Below, one piece after another: positions 1-8,009 of a DNA stretch of 64,000 bases; position 1 is the stretch's first letter, and the number at the start of each line of letters is the position of its first letter. The DNA is taken from positions 186,001 through 250,000 of the forward strand of contig JACJYR010000001.1 of assembly GCA_020636005.1 (NCBI GenBank), given 5' to 3'. Made by a program: the position numbers and the translations under genes. The notes under the pieces are model-generated. The model did not search any database. It was not told the origin of the DNA and worked only from the letters and a program-made list of their open reading frames with translations. The DNA is from Lewinellaceae bacterium (GTDB taxonomy: Bacteria; Bacteroidota; Bacteroidia; Chitinophagales; Saprospiraceae).

Positions 1-381
1 CAAAACCACAACCAATTCGTTGACCACGACAAAAACCTCGAACACCGCTATTTCTTTGTCCGCAAGGTCATGTTCGTGAAATACGCCCAGGGCTTCGTCG
101 TGATGCCCGGCGGCTTTGGCACCATGGATGAAATGTTCGAGGTGCTCACGCTCATCCAGACCCAGCGCATTGACAAAGTACCCGTTATTTTGGTAGGAAA
201 GGCTTATTGGACTGGCCTGATGGACTGGATCAAAGCAGTGATGCTCGAACAGGAACACAACGTAAATCCGGACGACCTCGACCTGTTCTCCATCGTGGAC
301 GAACCAGAGGAGGTGGTGCGCATCGTACGGGAGTTTTACGCAGAAGGCACCAACGTAAGGCCCAATTATGAACTGGAATAA
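1..381 (+). CDS. LOG-family nucleotide phosphoribohydrolase, 3' part (5' end outside window)
   Basis: The reading frame is open from base 1, so the gene starts upstream of the window; the ATG at 70 is internal. The visible 126 residues carry PGGFGTMDE, the PGGxGTxxE motif that defines the LOG / TIGR00730 Rossmann-fold family, followed by the usual helix with IQTQRIDKVPVILVG. Members cleave the N-glycosidic bond of nucleoside 5'-monophosphates (cytokinin ribotides in plants and some bacteria; the bacterial substrate is often unknown). Cytosolic. The family is normally around 180-240 residues, so roughly the C-terminal half is present. Family assignment is strong; the substrate cannot be read from the sequence. 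Confidence 0.88.
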   Translation, partial: QNHNQFVDHDKNLEHRYFFVRKVMFVKYAQGFVVMPGGFGTMDEMFEVLTLIQTQRIDKVPVILVGKAYWTGLMDWIKAVMLEQEHNVNPDDLDLFSIVDEPEEVVRIVREFYAEGTNVRPNYELE

Positions 382-419
382 GCGCCAGAATACCAGCCTG
401 AAAACGGAGAACTGCCAAT

Positions 420-517
420 TATACTAAAACACGGATGGTTTTGTCGGTTTGCTATTAGCTGTTGGCAGTTGGCCATTGGCTTTTGCCAACTGCCAAAAGC
501 CATCAGCGTACAGTATA
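420..517 (+). repeat. Dispersed element C, copy 1
   Basis: This ~100-bp segment recurs almost identically at 29786-29890. It begins TATACT and ends AGTATA, and holds a strong internal hairpin with arms TTGGCAGTTGGC and GCCAACTGCCAA. Copy 2 differs by a 7-bp duplication next to the hairpin and a few substitutions. The ends look like short terminal inverted repeats, so a small non-autonomous mobile element is likely; no coding potential seen. Confidence 0.75.
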
Positions 518-552
518 ATACTGCGGGCCACCAAGTTTTCAGACCATTTAGA

Positions 553-682
553 GAGTTGTGTTTTTGAAATAATTGTCTAACGCTAAAAGGGGCAGCGCCC
601 CGGCCATATTTTGGCAAGATTACCTGGTCGCTGCCCTTAAGAAAAGCGCTAAATGAATACTTTTTGATAAAAACACACACTC
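553..682. repeat. Dispersed element B, copy 1 (GGGGCAGCGCCCC hairpin element)
   Basis: A palindromic segment centred on GGGGCAGCGCCCC ... CGCTGCCC. Its outer arms (GTGTTTTTG...TAACGCT on the left, AGCGCTAAATGAATAC...AAACACACAC on the right) are inverted relatives of each other and of the arms of the copy at 25121-25297. The arrangement of long imperfect terminal inverted repeats around a GC-rich hairpin fits a MITE or a REP-like element. Confidence 0.6.
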
Positions 683-867
683 ACAATCAATCACTTGTGA
701 GAAATTGATACAGTTTTTTGAACAAGCTCAAGTTTTGTGCAAGGTTGACCTTATTTGATAAGTTTTGCCAATCAACCCTATAAACACTTATCAACCTTCA
801 TAAACCACTAGCATTCGCACACAAAAACTTGACAGCGCAAGCTATAAATCACCGTTACCTTTTCCCG

Positions 868-893
868 TTGCGAAAGTCTTAGCTGTACCTTTG
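868..893 (+). promoter_or_regulatory. Candidate Bacteroidota promoter for the 931 gene
   Basis: TACCTTTG at 886-893 matches the -7 consensus TAnnTTTG, with a TTG at 868-870 upstream. The spacer (15 nt) is shorter than the usual about 20, so the -33 partner is uncertain. The box lies 38 bp before the ATG at 931. Confidence 0.5.
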
Positions 894-930
894 CCCTTCA
901 TTCAACAAGAAACACTTAAACACGGCAGAC

Positions 931-1668
931 ATGAAAACCCTTACCCTCCTAATCACAGTTCTTTTCCTGGCTATCTTTCAACAGGCCTTTGGCCAGGAGC
1001 CTACTTTCCCATCGGACACTTCAAAAAACAAACAAAACAGCCCCCTGCTGAAAAGTTATGTCCTGGAAACGGAAGAGCCGATGTCGCTGGGCACTTACCC
1101 ATCCCTGACCGTCATCCTCGAAATAACAGATGAAAAGCTGGCCCAAAAAGTCTGGAAAGACTTCATGAAGGATTATGGCGGAAAGACCAAAAAGATGAAA
1201 GGTGGCAAGGAAGACCTCACCAGCGGCGCTGAAATCGTGGGGGTCAATGGGGTAAATACGCTCGATATCTATTCCAAAGCCAACACAGGGGTGGACGGCA
1301 ATGTGGAATACACCGTCTGGTTCAACCTCGGCGACGAATACCTTTCCTCCCGGCGCAAGGCTCAATACGAAGAAGCCGAAAAACTCCTGTTGAAATTTGC
1401 CCTGGAAACCAAAAAGGAGCAAACCAAGAACGAACTGGAAGACGCCGAGAAAAAATTGAAATCGCTCGACAACGACCTGGGCAAGCTGCAGCGCCAAAAA
1501 GACAATTATCAAAAAACCATCGAAGATGCGGAAAAGCGCATTCAGCAAGCCAAAGAAGACATCGTGACCAACGAGCAGCAACAGGCCGATACCTCGCAAA
1601 AAATTGATCTGCAGAAGGAACTGGTAGAAGAAATCAAGCGCCGCCTTGGCGAGTTGAGGAAGAATTAA
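931..1668 (+). CDS. Secreted coiled-coil protein, function unknown
   Basis: Residues 1-22 form a signal peptide (MKTLTLLITVLFLAIFQQAFG, cut before QE). A globular part of about 120 residues follows, containing a lysine/glycine-rich stretch (GGKTKKMKGG) and a predicted beta-rich segment around the YTVWFNLGDEYLSS sequence. Residues from about 150 to the C-terminus are a long charged heptad-type coiled coil (DAEKKLKSLDNDLGKLQRQK and onward). There is no T9SS sorting domain or lipobox, so a periplasmic location is likely. The ATG at 931 is chosen because it gives a clean signal peptide and follows a TAnnTTTG box. I do not recognise a named family; a Bacteroidota-specific periplasmic protein is the best description. 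Confidence 0.8.
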   Translation: MKTLTLLITVLFLAIFQQAFGQEPTFPSDTSKNKQNSPLLKSYVLETEEPMSLGTYPSLTVILEITDEKLAQKVWKDFMKDYGGKTKKMKGGKEDLTSGAEIVGVNGVNTLDIYSKANTGVDGNVEYTVWFNLGDEYLSSRRKAQYEEAEKLLLKFALETKKEQTKNELEDAEKKLKSLDNDLGKLQRQKDNYQKTIEDAEKRIQQAKEDIVTNEQQQADTSQKIDLQKELVEEIKRRLGELRKN

Positions 1669-1680
1669 GCGCAAAGTTTT

Positions 1681-1688
1681 TATCTTTG
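1681..1688 (+). promoter_or_regulatory. Candidate -7 box for a small RNA
   Basis: TATCTTTG matches TAnnTTTG exactly. It starts 13 bp after the stop codon of the 931 gene and points into a 140-bp stretch that has no ORF but a strong closing stem and T-tail, so it may drive a non-coding RNA. Confidence 0.5.
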
Positions 1689-1695
1689 CCCCTGC

Positions 1696-1831
1696 TTTTA
1701 ATTTATACAAAGAGGCTGTACAAATGACGATAATTGTTCGGAAAAGCCAAATTCCAGAAAATAATGGTACAACCACCTATCTGCGATTCCAGGCTTTTTT
1801 TACTATCTGCTCATCTGTACAGCCTCTTTTT
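1696..1831 (+). ncRNA. Possible 6S-like structured RNA
   Basis: A perfect 13-bp inverted repeat (AAGAGGCTGTACA at 1710-1722 with TGTACAGCCTCTT at 1816-1828) encloses about 93 nt and ends in a T-run. Inside, AAAAGCC (1742-1748) can pair with GGCTTTT (1792-1798), leaving two unpaired strands of roughly 17-19 nt opposite each other. Closing stem, large symmetrical bubble and inner stem are the layout of 6S RNA, which mimics an open promoter and binds RNA polymerase; a 6S-Flavo family is known in Bacteroidota. An upstream TATCTTTG box supports transcription. The class is inferred from shape only; an attenuator-like or terminator structure is the alternative. Confidence 0.45.
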
Positions 1832-1893
1832 ATTTGCGAACCGCCCCGCTAAATGAGCCAGGTTGGTTGGCAAGTTTCTATCATCTTTTTTTT

Positions 1894-1999
1894 AAGGATC
1901 GAAGGAAAAATAAAATGACTATTTTATTTTTAAAAAACCCTTCCAATGCTGGGGTTTTCAAAATCAAAATGGTGAAGTTATTTTTTCATCGTTACTAAA
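1894..1999 (+). repeat. Structured dispersed element D, copy 1
   Basis: One of four related segments (others at 5768, 17991 and 26699), all in the same orientation. Order of parts: AGGATCGAAGG, an A/T hairpin (AAAAATAAAAT / ATTTTATTTTT, 11 bp, loop GACT), CCCTTCCAATGCTGGGGTTTTC, then GGTGAAGTTATTTTTTCATC, a second small hairpin. This copy sits just ahead of the 2021 gene. Confidence 0.75.
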
Positions 2000-2020
2000 C
2001 AGCATCAACTACGCAGCAAT

Positions 2021-3274
2021 ATGGACTTATTCGAAAAATTCCACAGCCTTGGGCCGATTGGCAAATTCGCCGATATTGAATACAACTACTTTGTCTTTCC
2101 TAAATTGGAAGGCGAACTCGGCAACCGCATGATGTTCCAGGGCAAAGAAGTGATTTGCTGGAGCATCAACAACTACCTCGGCCTGGCCAACCACCCCGAA
2201 GTAAGGGAAGTGGACGCCCAGGCTTCCAAGGATTGGGGCCTGGCCTATCCGATGGGCGCCCGCATGATGAGCGGGGCTACCAAATACCACGATCAACTGG
2301 AAGCAGAACTGGCGGATTTCATCAAAAAAGAGTCGGTACTGTTGGTCAACTACGGCTACCAGGGCGTCCTCTCGGCCATTGACTGCCTGCTCAGCCGCCG
2401 GGATGTGGTCGTGTACGACTCCGAGTCACACGCCTGCATCGTGGACGGTGTGCGCCTGCACCACGGCAAGCGCTTTGCCTTTGAGCACAACAACATCGAA
2501 AGCCTGGACAAGAACCTCGCAAGGGCCACCCGCATTGCCAACGAAACCGGCGGCGGCATCCTCGTCATTTCCGAAGGCGTCTTCGGGATGCGGGGCGACC
2601 AGGGCAAGCTGCGGGAAATCTGCGCCCTCAAGGAAAAATACGAGTTCCGCCTGATGGTGGACGATGCGCACGGCTTCGGCATGTTGGGGCCTACGGGCGC
2701 TGGGGCCTGCGAAGAACAGGGCGTGATGGACGACGTGGATGTTTACTTCTCCACCTTTGCCAAGTCCATGGCCAGCATCGGTGCCTTTTTTGGCGGCGAA
2801 AAATACATCATGGACCAGCTCCGCTTCAACATGCGTTCGCAGATTTATGCCAAATCAGTACCCATGCCCATCGTCATCGGTGCCCTGAAAAGGCTTGAAC
2901 TGATCCGCACCAAACCAGAACTCCGGAAAAAACTCTGGGAAAACGTGAACCACCTCCAGGGCAGCCTGAAAGCCGCAGGTTTTGAAATTGGCGAAACCAA
3001 CAGTTGCGTGACGCCTGTCTATCTGCGGGGCGATGCCGGCGAGGCCATGGCCATGGTGTACGACATGCGGGAAAACCACAGCGTTTTCTGCTCCGTTGTC
3101 ATCTATCCGGTAGTACCCAAAGGCATGATGATACTCCGCCTTATCCCTACCGCTGTGCATACCAGGGAGGACATTGACCAGACGATCGCAGCCTTCAAAG
3201 ACATCAAAAAGAAACTGGAAAGTGGTTCCTACAAGGAATTGGCTGCCCGGTTCGAGGCGCAGGTGGCCGTTTAA
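2021..3274 (+). CDS. PLP-dependent alpha-oxoamine synthase (serine palmitoyltransferase / cysteate acyltransferase type)
   Basis: A complete 417-residue fold-type I PLP enzyme of the alpha-oxoamine synthase family, which condenses an amino acid with an acyl thioester with loss of CO2. Visible landmarks are MGARMMSGATKYH near residue 78, the aspartate motif VDDAHGFG (D214/D215) that holds the pyridine nitrogen, and FAKSMASIGAFFGG with the Schiff-base lysine at K248. The family includes Kbl (2-amino-3-ketobutyrate ligase), BioF, serine palmitoyltransferase and the cysteate acyltransferases (SulA/CapA) that start sulfonolipid synthesis. The N-terminus (FVFPKLEGELGNRMMFQGKE) is of the Bacteroidota lipid-enzyme type, so the first step of sphingolipid or sulfonolipid synthesis is my preferred role; the amino acid substrate is not decidable by eye. 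No tdh or bio genes lie beside it. A strong terminator follows. Confidence 0.85.
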   Translation: MDLFEKFHSLGPIGKFADIEYNYFVFPKLEGELGNRMMFQGKEVICWSINNYLGLANHPEVREVDAQASKDWGLAYPMGARMMSGATKYHDQLEAELADFIKKESVLLVNYGYQGVLSAIDCLLSRRDVVVYDSESHACIVDGVRLHHGKRFAFEHNNIESLDKNLARATRIANETGGGILVISEGVFGMRGDQGKLREICALKEKYEFRLMVDDAHGFGMLGPTGAGACEEQGVMDDVDVYFSTFAKSMASIGAFFGGEKYIMDQLRFNMRSQIYAKSVPMPIVIGALKRLELIRTKPELRKKLWENVNHLQGSLKAAGFEIGETNSCVTPVYLRGDAGEAMAMVYDMRENHSVFCSVVIYPVVPKGMMILRLIPTAVHTREDIDQTIAAFKDIKKKLESGSYKELAARFEAQVAV

Positions 3275-3291
3275 GGGCCTTATGTCAGTAT

Positions 3292-3337
3292 AAAAAAAGA
3301 GACCTGCCTGGCAATGCCAGGCAGGTCTCTTTTTTTT
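3292..3337. terminator. Strong bidirectional intrinsic terminator
   Basis: A7 GAGACCTGCCTGGC, a 3-nt loop, GCCAGGCAGGTCTC and a run of at least 8 T. The arms are perfectly complementary including the A/T tails, so it can act on both strands. It closes the 2021 gene. Confidence 0.9.
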
Positions 3338-3502
3338 GGTTCTTTGAAAAATGGTGTGGAGAAAAGAAAACCGTTAATACGGTTTTTGAAATAAGTTATT
3401 GGTTATCAACCCACGACTTAAGTCGTGGGTTGATAACCAAGCGGTTATGTGCTAAACCGTTTTAACGGTTTCCTTACTCCACAGAATTTGCCATTAAACG
3501 AA
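3338..3502. mobile_element. Palindromic MITE-like element A, copy 1
   Basis: Related to 24911-25073 and 31174-31330. The left end starts GGTTCTTTGAAAAATGGTGTGG and the right end is its degenerate inverted copy. Inside are CCGTTAATACGG and CCGTTTTAACGG, and a central palindrome containing CCCACGACTTAAGTCGTGGG. In this copy the palindrome is perfect over 42 bp (3399-3440). No ORF. It lies directly after a terminator between two genes. Confidence 0.75.
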
Positions 3503-3564
3503 AAAGCAGAAAAATATTCAGGCGAAAATATAAGCCAGGTAACGGAAAAAAATGTCGCTCGATG

Positions 3565-4173
3565 TTATTCAGCCACTTGAACTGCCGTTTTTACCACCAA
3601 CCCTTCCACCACCGATTTTCCAAAAAAATCCAACAAATGCTTGTGTTCCCTGGCATCGGCCCAACAATGGATGGAAAAGCCGCCAGTGGTCAACCTGAGT
3701 TCGGTGCGGCCCGCTTCGTGTTCTCCCGGCCGGGCAAAAAAACGGGCAATGGAAAGCGCTACCCCATGGCGGAGCAGCCAATCGAAAAAAGAACCCGGCA
3801 CAGGTTCGACTACATCCCTTGTCAAATGAATAGAAATATTGTGGATGTCTGCCGGGCGCAGCGGCAGGATGTAGGGTTCGGTGCGCTCTGTGATGCCGAC
3901 CAGGAGGCCGTTGCGGAACTCCTCAAAGTTGAGGCGGAGTTCGTCGGTGGCCCGATCCCGCAGCCGGTCTATCTCCGGGTGGCCGTCGAGGTAATAGAGG
4001 CGGGGGGAACCATTGCCATTGCGGGCCAGGCGCTCCCGGTAGCCATATTTGCCGCCCAGGGAACTGTAGATGGCCTGCACTTCTTTTGGGCGGAGGGTAT
4101 AGAACCGGTGGATTTGCATGTGAAGTGTTGCTTGTTTGAGGGAAAACAGGCCGATGGGAAATTGGTTTTCCAT
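3565..4173 (-). CDS. Hypothetical protein coupled to the porin-like gene
   Basis: 202 residues, no signal peptide or membrane segment, so probably cytosolic. The ATG overlaps the stop of the upstream gene by one base (TGATG), a sign of translational coupling; an internal start (MQIHRFYTLRPKE, residue 19) is also possible. The sequence has a charged first half rich in Leu/Arg (YGYRERLARNG, DGHPEIDRLRDRATDELRLN) and a second half with HCWADAREHKHLLDFF. I recognise no family. Coupling to an outer-membrane barrel gene suggests a shared transcript, nothing more. Confidence 0.65.
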   Translation of the reverse strand: MENQFPIGLFSLKQATLHMQIHRFYTLRPKEVQAIYSSLGGKYGYRERLARNGNGSPRLYYLDGHPEIDRLRDRATDELRLNFEEFRNGLLVGITERTEPYILPLRPADIHNISIHLTRDVVEPVPGSFFDWLLRHGVALSIARFFARPGEHEAGRTELRLTTGGFSIHCWADAREHKHLLDFFGKSVVEGLVVKTAVQVAE

Positions 4174-5309
4174 CAGTCCCCAAACAAAAAATAAACAGTA
4201 ACCCTTGGCACCACATCGCTGATACGCTTCACCACCCGGTCATTTTTACGTTGGTACTGGTTGATGATGAGGTTGGGCATGAGGTTGACCTTTTCCTTTA
4301 AAATGTAGTGCAGCCCCACCCAATAGGAATGTTCGTTGTAATGCTGCGCCGGGCTGGCATACGTGCCCTCGGGGTGGTATTGCGTGGCTGGGTTGTAAAA
4401 ATCGTAGCGGAAGAAACTACGCCAGTTTTCTCCGAGAAAGCCCAGTTTATTGGAAAAAAAGAGGGAGACGGACAGGGGGTTCACCGGTTGGACAGTTGCA
4501 GAAACAACTTCCTGTGTTAAAGCCTGCGAGACTTCTGCGCCAAAAGTCCAGGTGGGTTTTTCCACCGATAAAAAACACCTGACAAATGCCTGGCGTGCTT
4601 CCGGGCTTTTGCGCATGTATTCACCCAGGATTTCGATGGTAAACTGGTTTTGCCAGAGTTTCTTGTAAAGGGAAGCGGAGTATTCGAGGTATTTGTCAAT
4701 TTCTGGCCTGTTGCCGGAGCCGTTTCCGACCATCACGCTAAACCCGGCGCTTTGCTTCCGGTTGAAGTCCCCGGAAAAAGAGGCCCCCTGATCAATCGTT
4801 TTCCCCCATCCCCGCAGGTCAAGTGCATCTTTTTCGACGGAACGGTACCCCCATTTCTTCTCCGGCAAGGCGAAGATGGGCGTGGGAATCAAACCGACCT
4901 TCAAGCTGGAGTTCGGGATGAATTTCACCACCTTGTTCCATTCAAAATACCCCGTGACAATGGCCAGCCCGAAACGCCCTTCCCGGGTAGTAGTGCCTGC
5001 CCTGCCTTCTACCAGGAACCTAGCTTTGAGGTTCTCGGCCAAGGGCGCATCGTAGCCGAGAAACAACCTGCGCAGGTTGGAACCAATGGTTTTCTCTTCC
5101 AGGCTTGCGTATTCCGTATTGCCCCAATAGAGGGTGTCGCCCTGGGCCTTATAGATGAGATCGCCAAAAGAATAGCCCCAGATTCTACCTCCTGCCGGAG
5201 AGGTTCCGGCAGATTGTGCCATTAAAACGGGGCTCAGGAATAGCAGTAACAGGAGGCTGAAAAAATTGGCAGTCATTCGCCGCACTGTGCCAGGGTTGGA
5301 TTTAGTCAT
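4173..5309 (-). CDS. Outer-membrane porin-like beta-barrel protein
   Basis: The start at 5309 (MTKSNPGTVRRMTANFF) gives a signal peptide with a basic n-region, a Leu-rich core and a cut after VLMAQ; the frame stays open upstream to 5441 but that part looks untranslated. The mature protein of about 345 residues is a series of amphipathic strands rich in aromatic and alternating polar residues (ARFLVEGRAG, GLAIVTGYFEWNKVVKF, LGEYMRKSPEARQAF) and ends in VTVYFLFGD, with an aromatic near the C-terminus as in barrel proteins. It resembles phosphate-selective-type or DUF-class Bacteroidota porins of 350-400 residues, but the substrate is unknown. Its stop overlaps the start of the downstream gene. 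Confidence 0.7.
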   Translation of the reverse strand: MTKSNPGTVRRMTANFFSLLLLLFLSPVLMAQSAGTSPAGGRIWGYSFGDLIYKAQGDTLYWGNTEYASLEEKTIGSNLRRLFLGYDAPLAENLKARFLVEGRAGTTTREGRFGLAIVTGYFEWNKVVKFIPNSSLKVGLIPTPIFALPEKKWGYRSVEKDALDLRGWGKTIDQGASFSGDFNRKQSAGFSVMVGNGSGNRPEIDKYLEYSASLYKKLWQNQFTIEILGEYMRKSPEARQAFVRCFLSVEKPTWTFGAEVSQALTQEVVSATVQPVNPLSVSLFFSNKLGFLGENWRSFFRYDFYNPATQYHPEGTYASPAQHYNEHSYWVGLHYILKEKVNLMPNLIINQYQRKNDRVVKRISDVVPRVTVYFLFGD

Positions 5310-5767
5310 CGTGTGGAAGCTTGTGGGTTCGAGTGGAAGCGTGGGTGGTTGCCGGCATTGAGCAATGGGCAACACGATGAACCCACCACGTTGCATAGCC
5401 CGGTCGCCCATATTTTGCAACTCACCGCACCGTTCATTCAAGCCATCAAATATCGAATCGGGCTTTGGCCGTTCAATGCGAAAAAAATCACTTCAGGCAG
5501 TGACTAATATCAGGCAGGAATCCCACCGGGAACCTGGCAGGTTTCTCCCAAGATTTCTTCCTGGTCAATGAAGGTCGCTTTAGCTGGCTCTTTGTTTGGG
5601 TTCGATACCCTTCCGGTGCCGGCCTTCCCTTCAGGCCTGGTGGGCGGGTGGCATTTTGACATCCAGCCACTTGCTTTTTGAGGTAAATGGCCTGCATTCG
5701 TTTTTGCGGGCTGCCAGGCCGCTGGGTGCCTTTCGGGTTTCTAAAACTAATGTACTTTTGAGATGAT
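5310..5767. other. Gene-poor divergent intergenic region
   Basis: About 460 bp between the divergent porin-like and haloperoxidase genes. No convincing ORF. A motif GGGTTCGATACCC near 5608 looks like a tRNA T-arm, but no acceptor, D or anticodon arm can be fitted around it. Confidence 0.5.
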
Positions 5768-5819
5768 AAGGATCGAAGAAAAATTAAAATAGCGAAGTTA
5801 TTTTTTCATCGCTACTAAA
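5768..5819 (+). repeat. Structured dispersed element D, copy 2 (internally deleted)
   Basis: Keeps the left end (AGGATCGAAG) and the right end (GCGAAGTTATTTTTTCATCGC) of element D but lacks the central hairpin and the CCCTTCCAATGCTGGGG block. The right-end hairpin has changed on both sides (TAGCGA / TCGCTA instead of TGGTGA / TCGTTA), so it still pairs. It ends 10 bp before the ATG at 5829. Confidence 0.65.
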
Positions 5820-5828
5820 AATGTGTCC

Positions 5829-8009
5829 ATGAAAAAAGCCATCTCCCTTACCCTGCTGTCTTTCCTGTTCATTTTGGTACTTCATGCCCAGCACTCTGTT
5901 GCCAGGCTGTGGAACGATGCCGTTCTCGACGCTATCCGCAGCGACTTTGCCCGACCGACCGTCCATGCCCGCAACCTCTTCCACACCAGCGTGGCGATGT
6001 ACGAAGCCTGGGCCGTTTACAGTGAAACGGGCGATACTTACCTGTTGGGAAAAACGCTGCACGGGTTTAATTGCTTGTTCACCGGGGCACCGCCGCCACA
6101 GGATGTAAAAGCGGCACAGGAAGAAGCAATCAGCTTTGCCGTTTACCGCATCATGCGGCACCGCTTTGCCAACTCACCGGGCAAGGCCGCTTTGTTCAGC
6201 GAAATAGATGGCCTGATGGACTCACTTGGCTACGACCGTAGCAACGTTTCCATCAACTATAAATGTGGGCCTGCGGAAATGGGCAATTACATTGCAGCGC
6301 AAATCATCGCCTACGGCCTGCAGGATGGCTCGAATGAAGCGGGCGCCTATCAAAATAAATTTTATAAACCGGTAAACCCGCCTTTGGTGGTGCAAGTGCC
6401 GGGCAACCCCAATGTGCTCGACCTGAACCGGTGGCAGCCCCTGACACTCGACCAAATCATTGACCAAAGTGGAAACCCGGTTTCTGGCAACACACAAACT
6501 TCCCTAAGCCCTGAATGGGGAGGAGTCTTGCCATTTTCATTACAACCTTCTGATGCGAAAATCTACCAAAGGGATGGTCATGCGTATTGGGTCTATCACG
6601 ATCCCGGGCCTCCGCCGCAACTGGATACAGAGGCGGTGGGCGGCCTCTCCGAAGAATACAAATGGGGGCACGAACTGGTGTCCGTCTGGTCGTCCCAGCT
6701 TGACCCCTCCGATGGGGTGCTTTGGGACATTTCGCCCGCTTCTATCGGCAACATCCAGGATTATCCAACTGGTATTGTCGGCCTCCGTGATTTTTATGAT
6801 CTGCTCGGTGGAGGCGACACCAGCCCTGGCCATGCCTTGAACCCCAAAACCGGACAGCCCTACCAGCCACAAATCGTCCCCCGTGGCGACTATGCCAGGG
6901 TGCTGGCAGAATTCTGGGCCGATGGGCCTACCTCCGAAACACCGCCAGGCCACTGGTTTACGATTTTGAATTATGTCAGTGATAACCCCTTATTGGTAAA
7001 AAAAATGCGGGGCCAGGGGCCGGTGCTGGACGATTTGGAATGGGACGTAAAAGCCTACTTCGCCCTCGGCGGCGCCATGCACGATGTGGCGATTACTGCC
7101 TGGGGCATCAAAGGGTGGTACGATTCATCCCGGCCCGTGACCGCCCTTCGGGGCATGGCAGAGCTGGGCCAGAGCAGCGACCCCAACCTGCCTAACTACC
7201 ACCCTGGCGGCCTTCAGCTTATCCCCGGCTACGTCGAACTCATCCAGCCCGGTGATACCCTGCAGGGGCCTAACGGCTTCTTTGTTGGCGAGGTAAAAGT
7301 GCTCGCCTGGCAAGGCCCCAATTTTGTGGACAACCCCGGAACGGATGTAGCAGGAGTAGGCTGGATATTGGCGAAAAACTGGTGGTCGTTCCAGCGGCCA
7401 ACTTTTGTGACGCCCCCCTTTGCAGGCTACATTTCCGGGCATTCCACCTACAGCCGTGCCGGGGCGGAAGTGTTGACGGCCTTGACCGGCGACCCTTTTT
7501 TCCCAGGCGGTATGGGCGAGTTTTTTTGCAAAAAAAATGAGTTCCTCGTTTTCGAGGATGGCCCCAGCCTGGATTTGACTTTGCAATGGGCAACCTACCG
7601 GGACGCCTCCGACCAGTGCAGCCTGTCAAGGATTTGGGGCGGCATCCACCCGCCCTTCGACGATATGCCGGGCAGGTTGATTGGGAGGGAAATCGGTGTT
7701 TCGGCCTTTGATTTTGCAGAGCAATACTTTAATGGTGAAAAACCAGAATTTGTACAGCCTGCCAACGTGGATATTTATCCAAACCCGACCACGGGCAGCA
7801 TACAAATTTTAACAGAACTGGAAGGAAAAATACCAACAAGGGTATTTTCGGGCGATGGGCGGACGGTGATTTCTACGGAACTTGAATTTTGCGACAAGCA
7901 GGCTTTCCTGGATTTGAGCGGCTTGTCGAACGGCGTTTACATGATAGTGGGTTTTGAAGGGAAAAAAGGCAGGGCATTTGAAGAAAAAGTCATTTTAGTG
8001 GGGAAATGA
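5829..8009 (+). CDS. Vanadium-dependent haloperoxidase-like protein (PAP2 fold), T9SS-exported
   Basis: The ATG at 5829 gives MKKAISLTLLSFLFILVLHAQ, a clean signal peptide; a GTG at 5823 is in frame but less likely. The mature part contains YISGHSTYSRAGAEVLTALT (His 538 by this numbering) and SRIWGGIHPPFDD (R601, H607), the second and third active-site blocks of the vanadium haloperoxidase / acid phosphatase superfamily (PSGHxxxxxA and SRxxxGxHxxxD). The family uses vanadate to oxidise halides with H2O2, or acts as a phosphatase. The last ~75 residues are a type A sorting domain starting VDIYPNPTTG, so the protein should be exported by T9SS to the cell surface or medium. About 726 residues, long for the family. 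Stands alone as a transcription unit. Confidence 0.85.
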   Translation: MKKAISLTLLSFLFILVLHAQHSVARLWNDAVLDAIRSDFARPTVHARNLFHTSVAMYEAWAVYSETGDTYLLGKTLHGFNCLFTGAPPPQDVKAAQEEAISFAVYRIMRHRFANSPGKAALFSEIDGLMDSLGYDRSNVSINYKCGPAEMGNYIAAQIIAYGLQDGSNEAGAYQNKFYKPVNPPLVVQVPGNPNVLDLNRWQPLTLDQIIDQSGNPVSGNTQTSLSPEWGGVLPFSLQPSDAKIYQRDGHAYWVYHDPGPPPQLDTEAVGGLSEEYKWGHELVSVWSSQLDPSDGVLWDISPASIGNIQDYPTGIVGLRDFYDLLGGGDTSPGHALNPKTGQPYQPQIVPRGDYARVLAEFWADGPTSETPPGHWFTILNYVSDNPLLVKKMRGQGPVLDDLEWDVKAYFALGGAMHDVAITAWGIKGWYDSSRPVTALRGMAELGQSSDPNLPNYHPGGLQLIPGYVELIQPGDTLQGPNGFFVGEVKVLAWQGPNFVDNPGTDVAGVGWILAKNWWSFQRPTFVTPPFAGYISGHSTYSRAGAEVLTALTGDPFFPGGMGEFFCKKNEFLVFEDGPSLDLTLQWATYRDASDQCSLSRIWGGIHPPFDDMPGRLIGREIGVSAFDFAEQYFNGEKPEFVQPANVDIYPNPTTGSIQILTELEGKIPTRVFSGDGRTVISTELEFCDKQAFLDLSGLSNGVYMIVGFEGKKGRAFEEKVILVGK

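Noticed and set aside
5600..5640. T-arm-like GGGTTCGATACCC suggesting a tRNA
   Set aside because: No matching acceptor stem, D arm or anticodon arm could be fitted within 90 bp on either strand.
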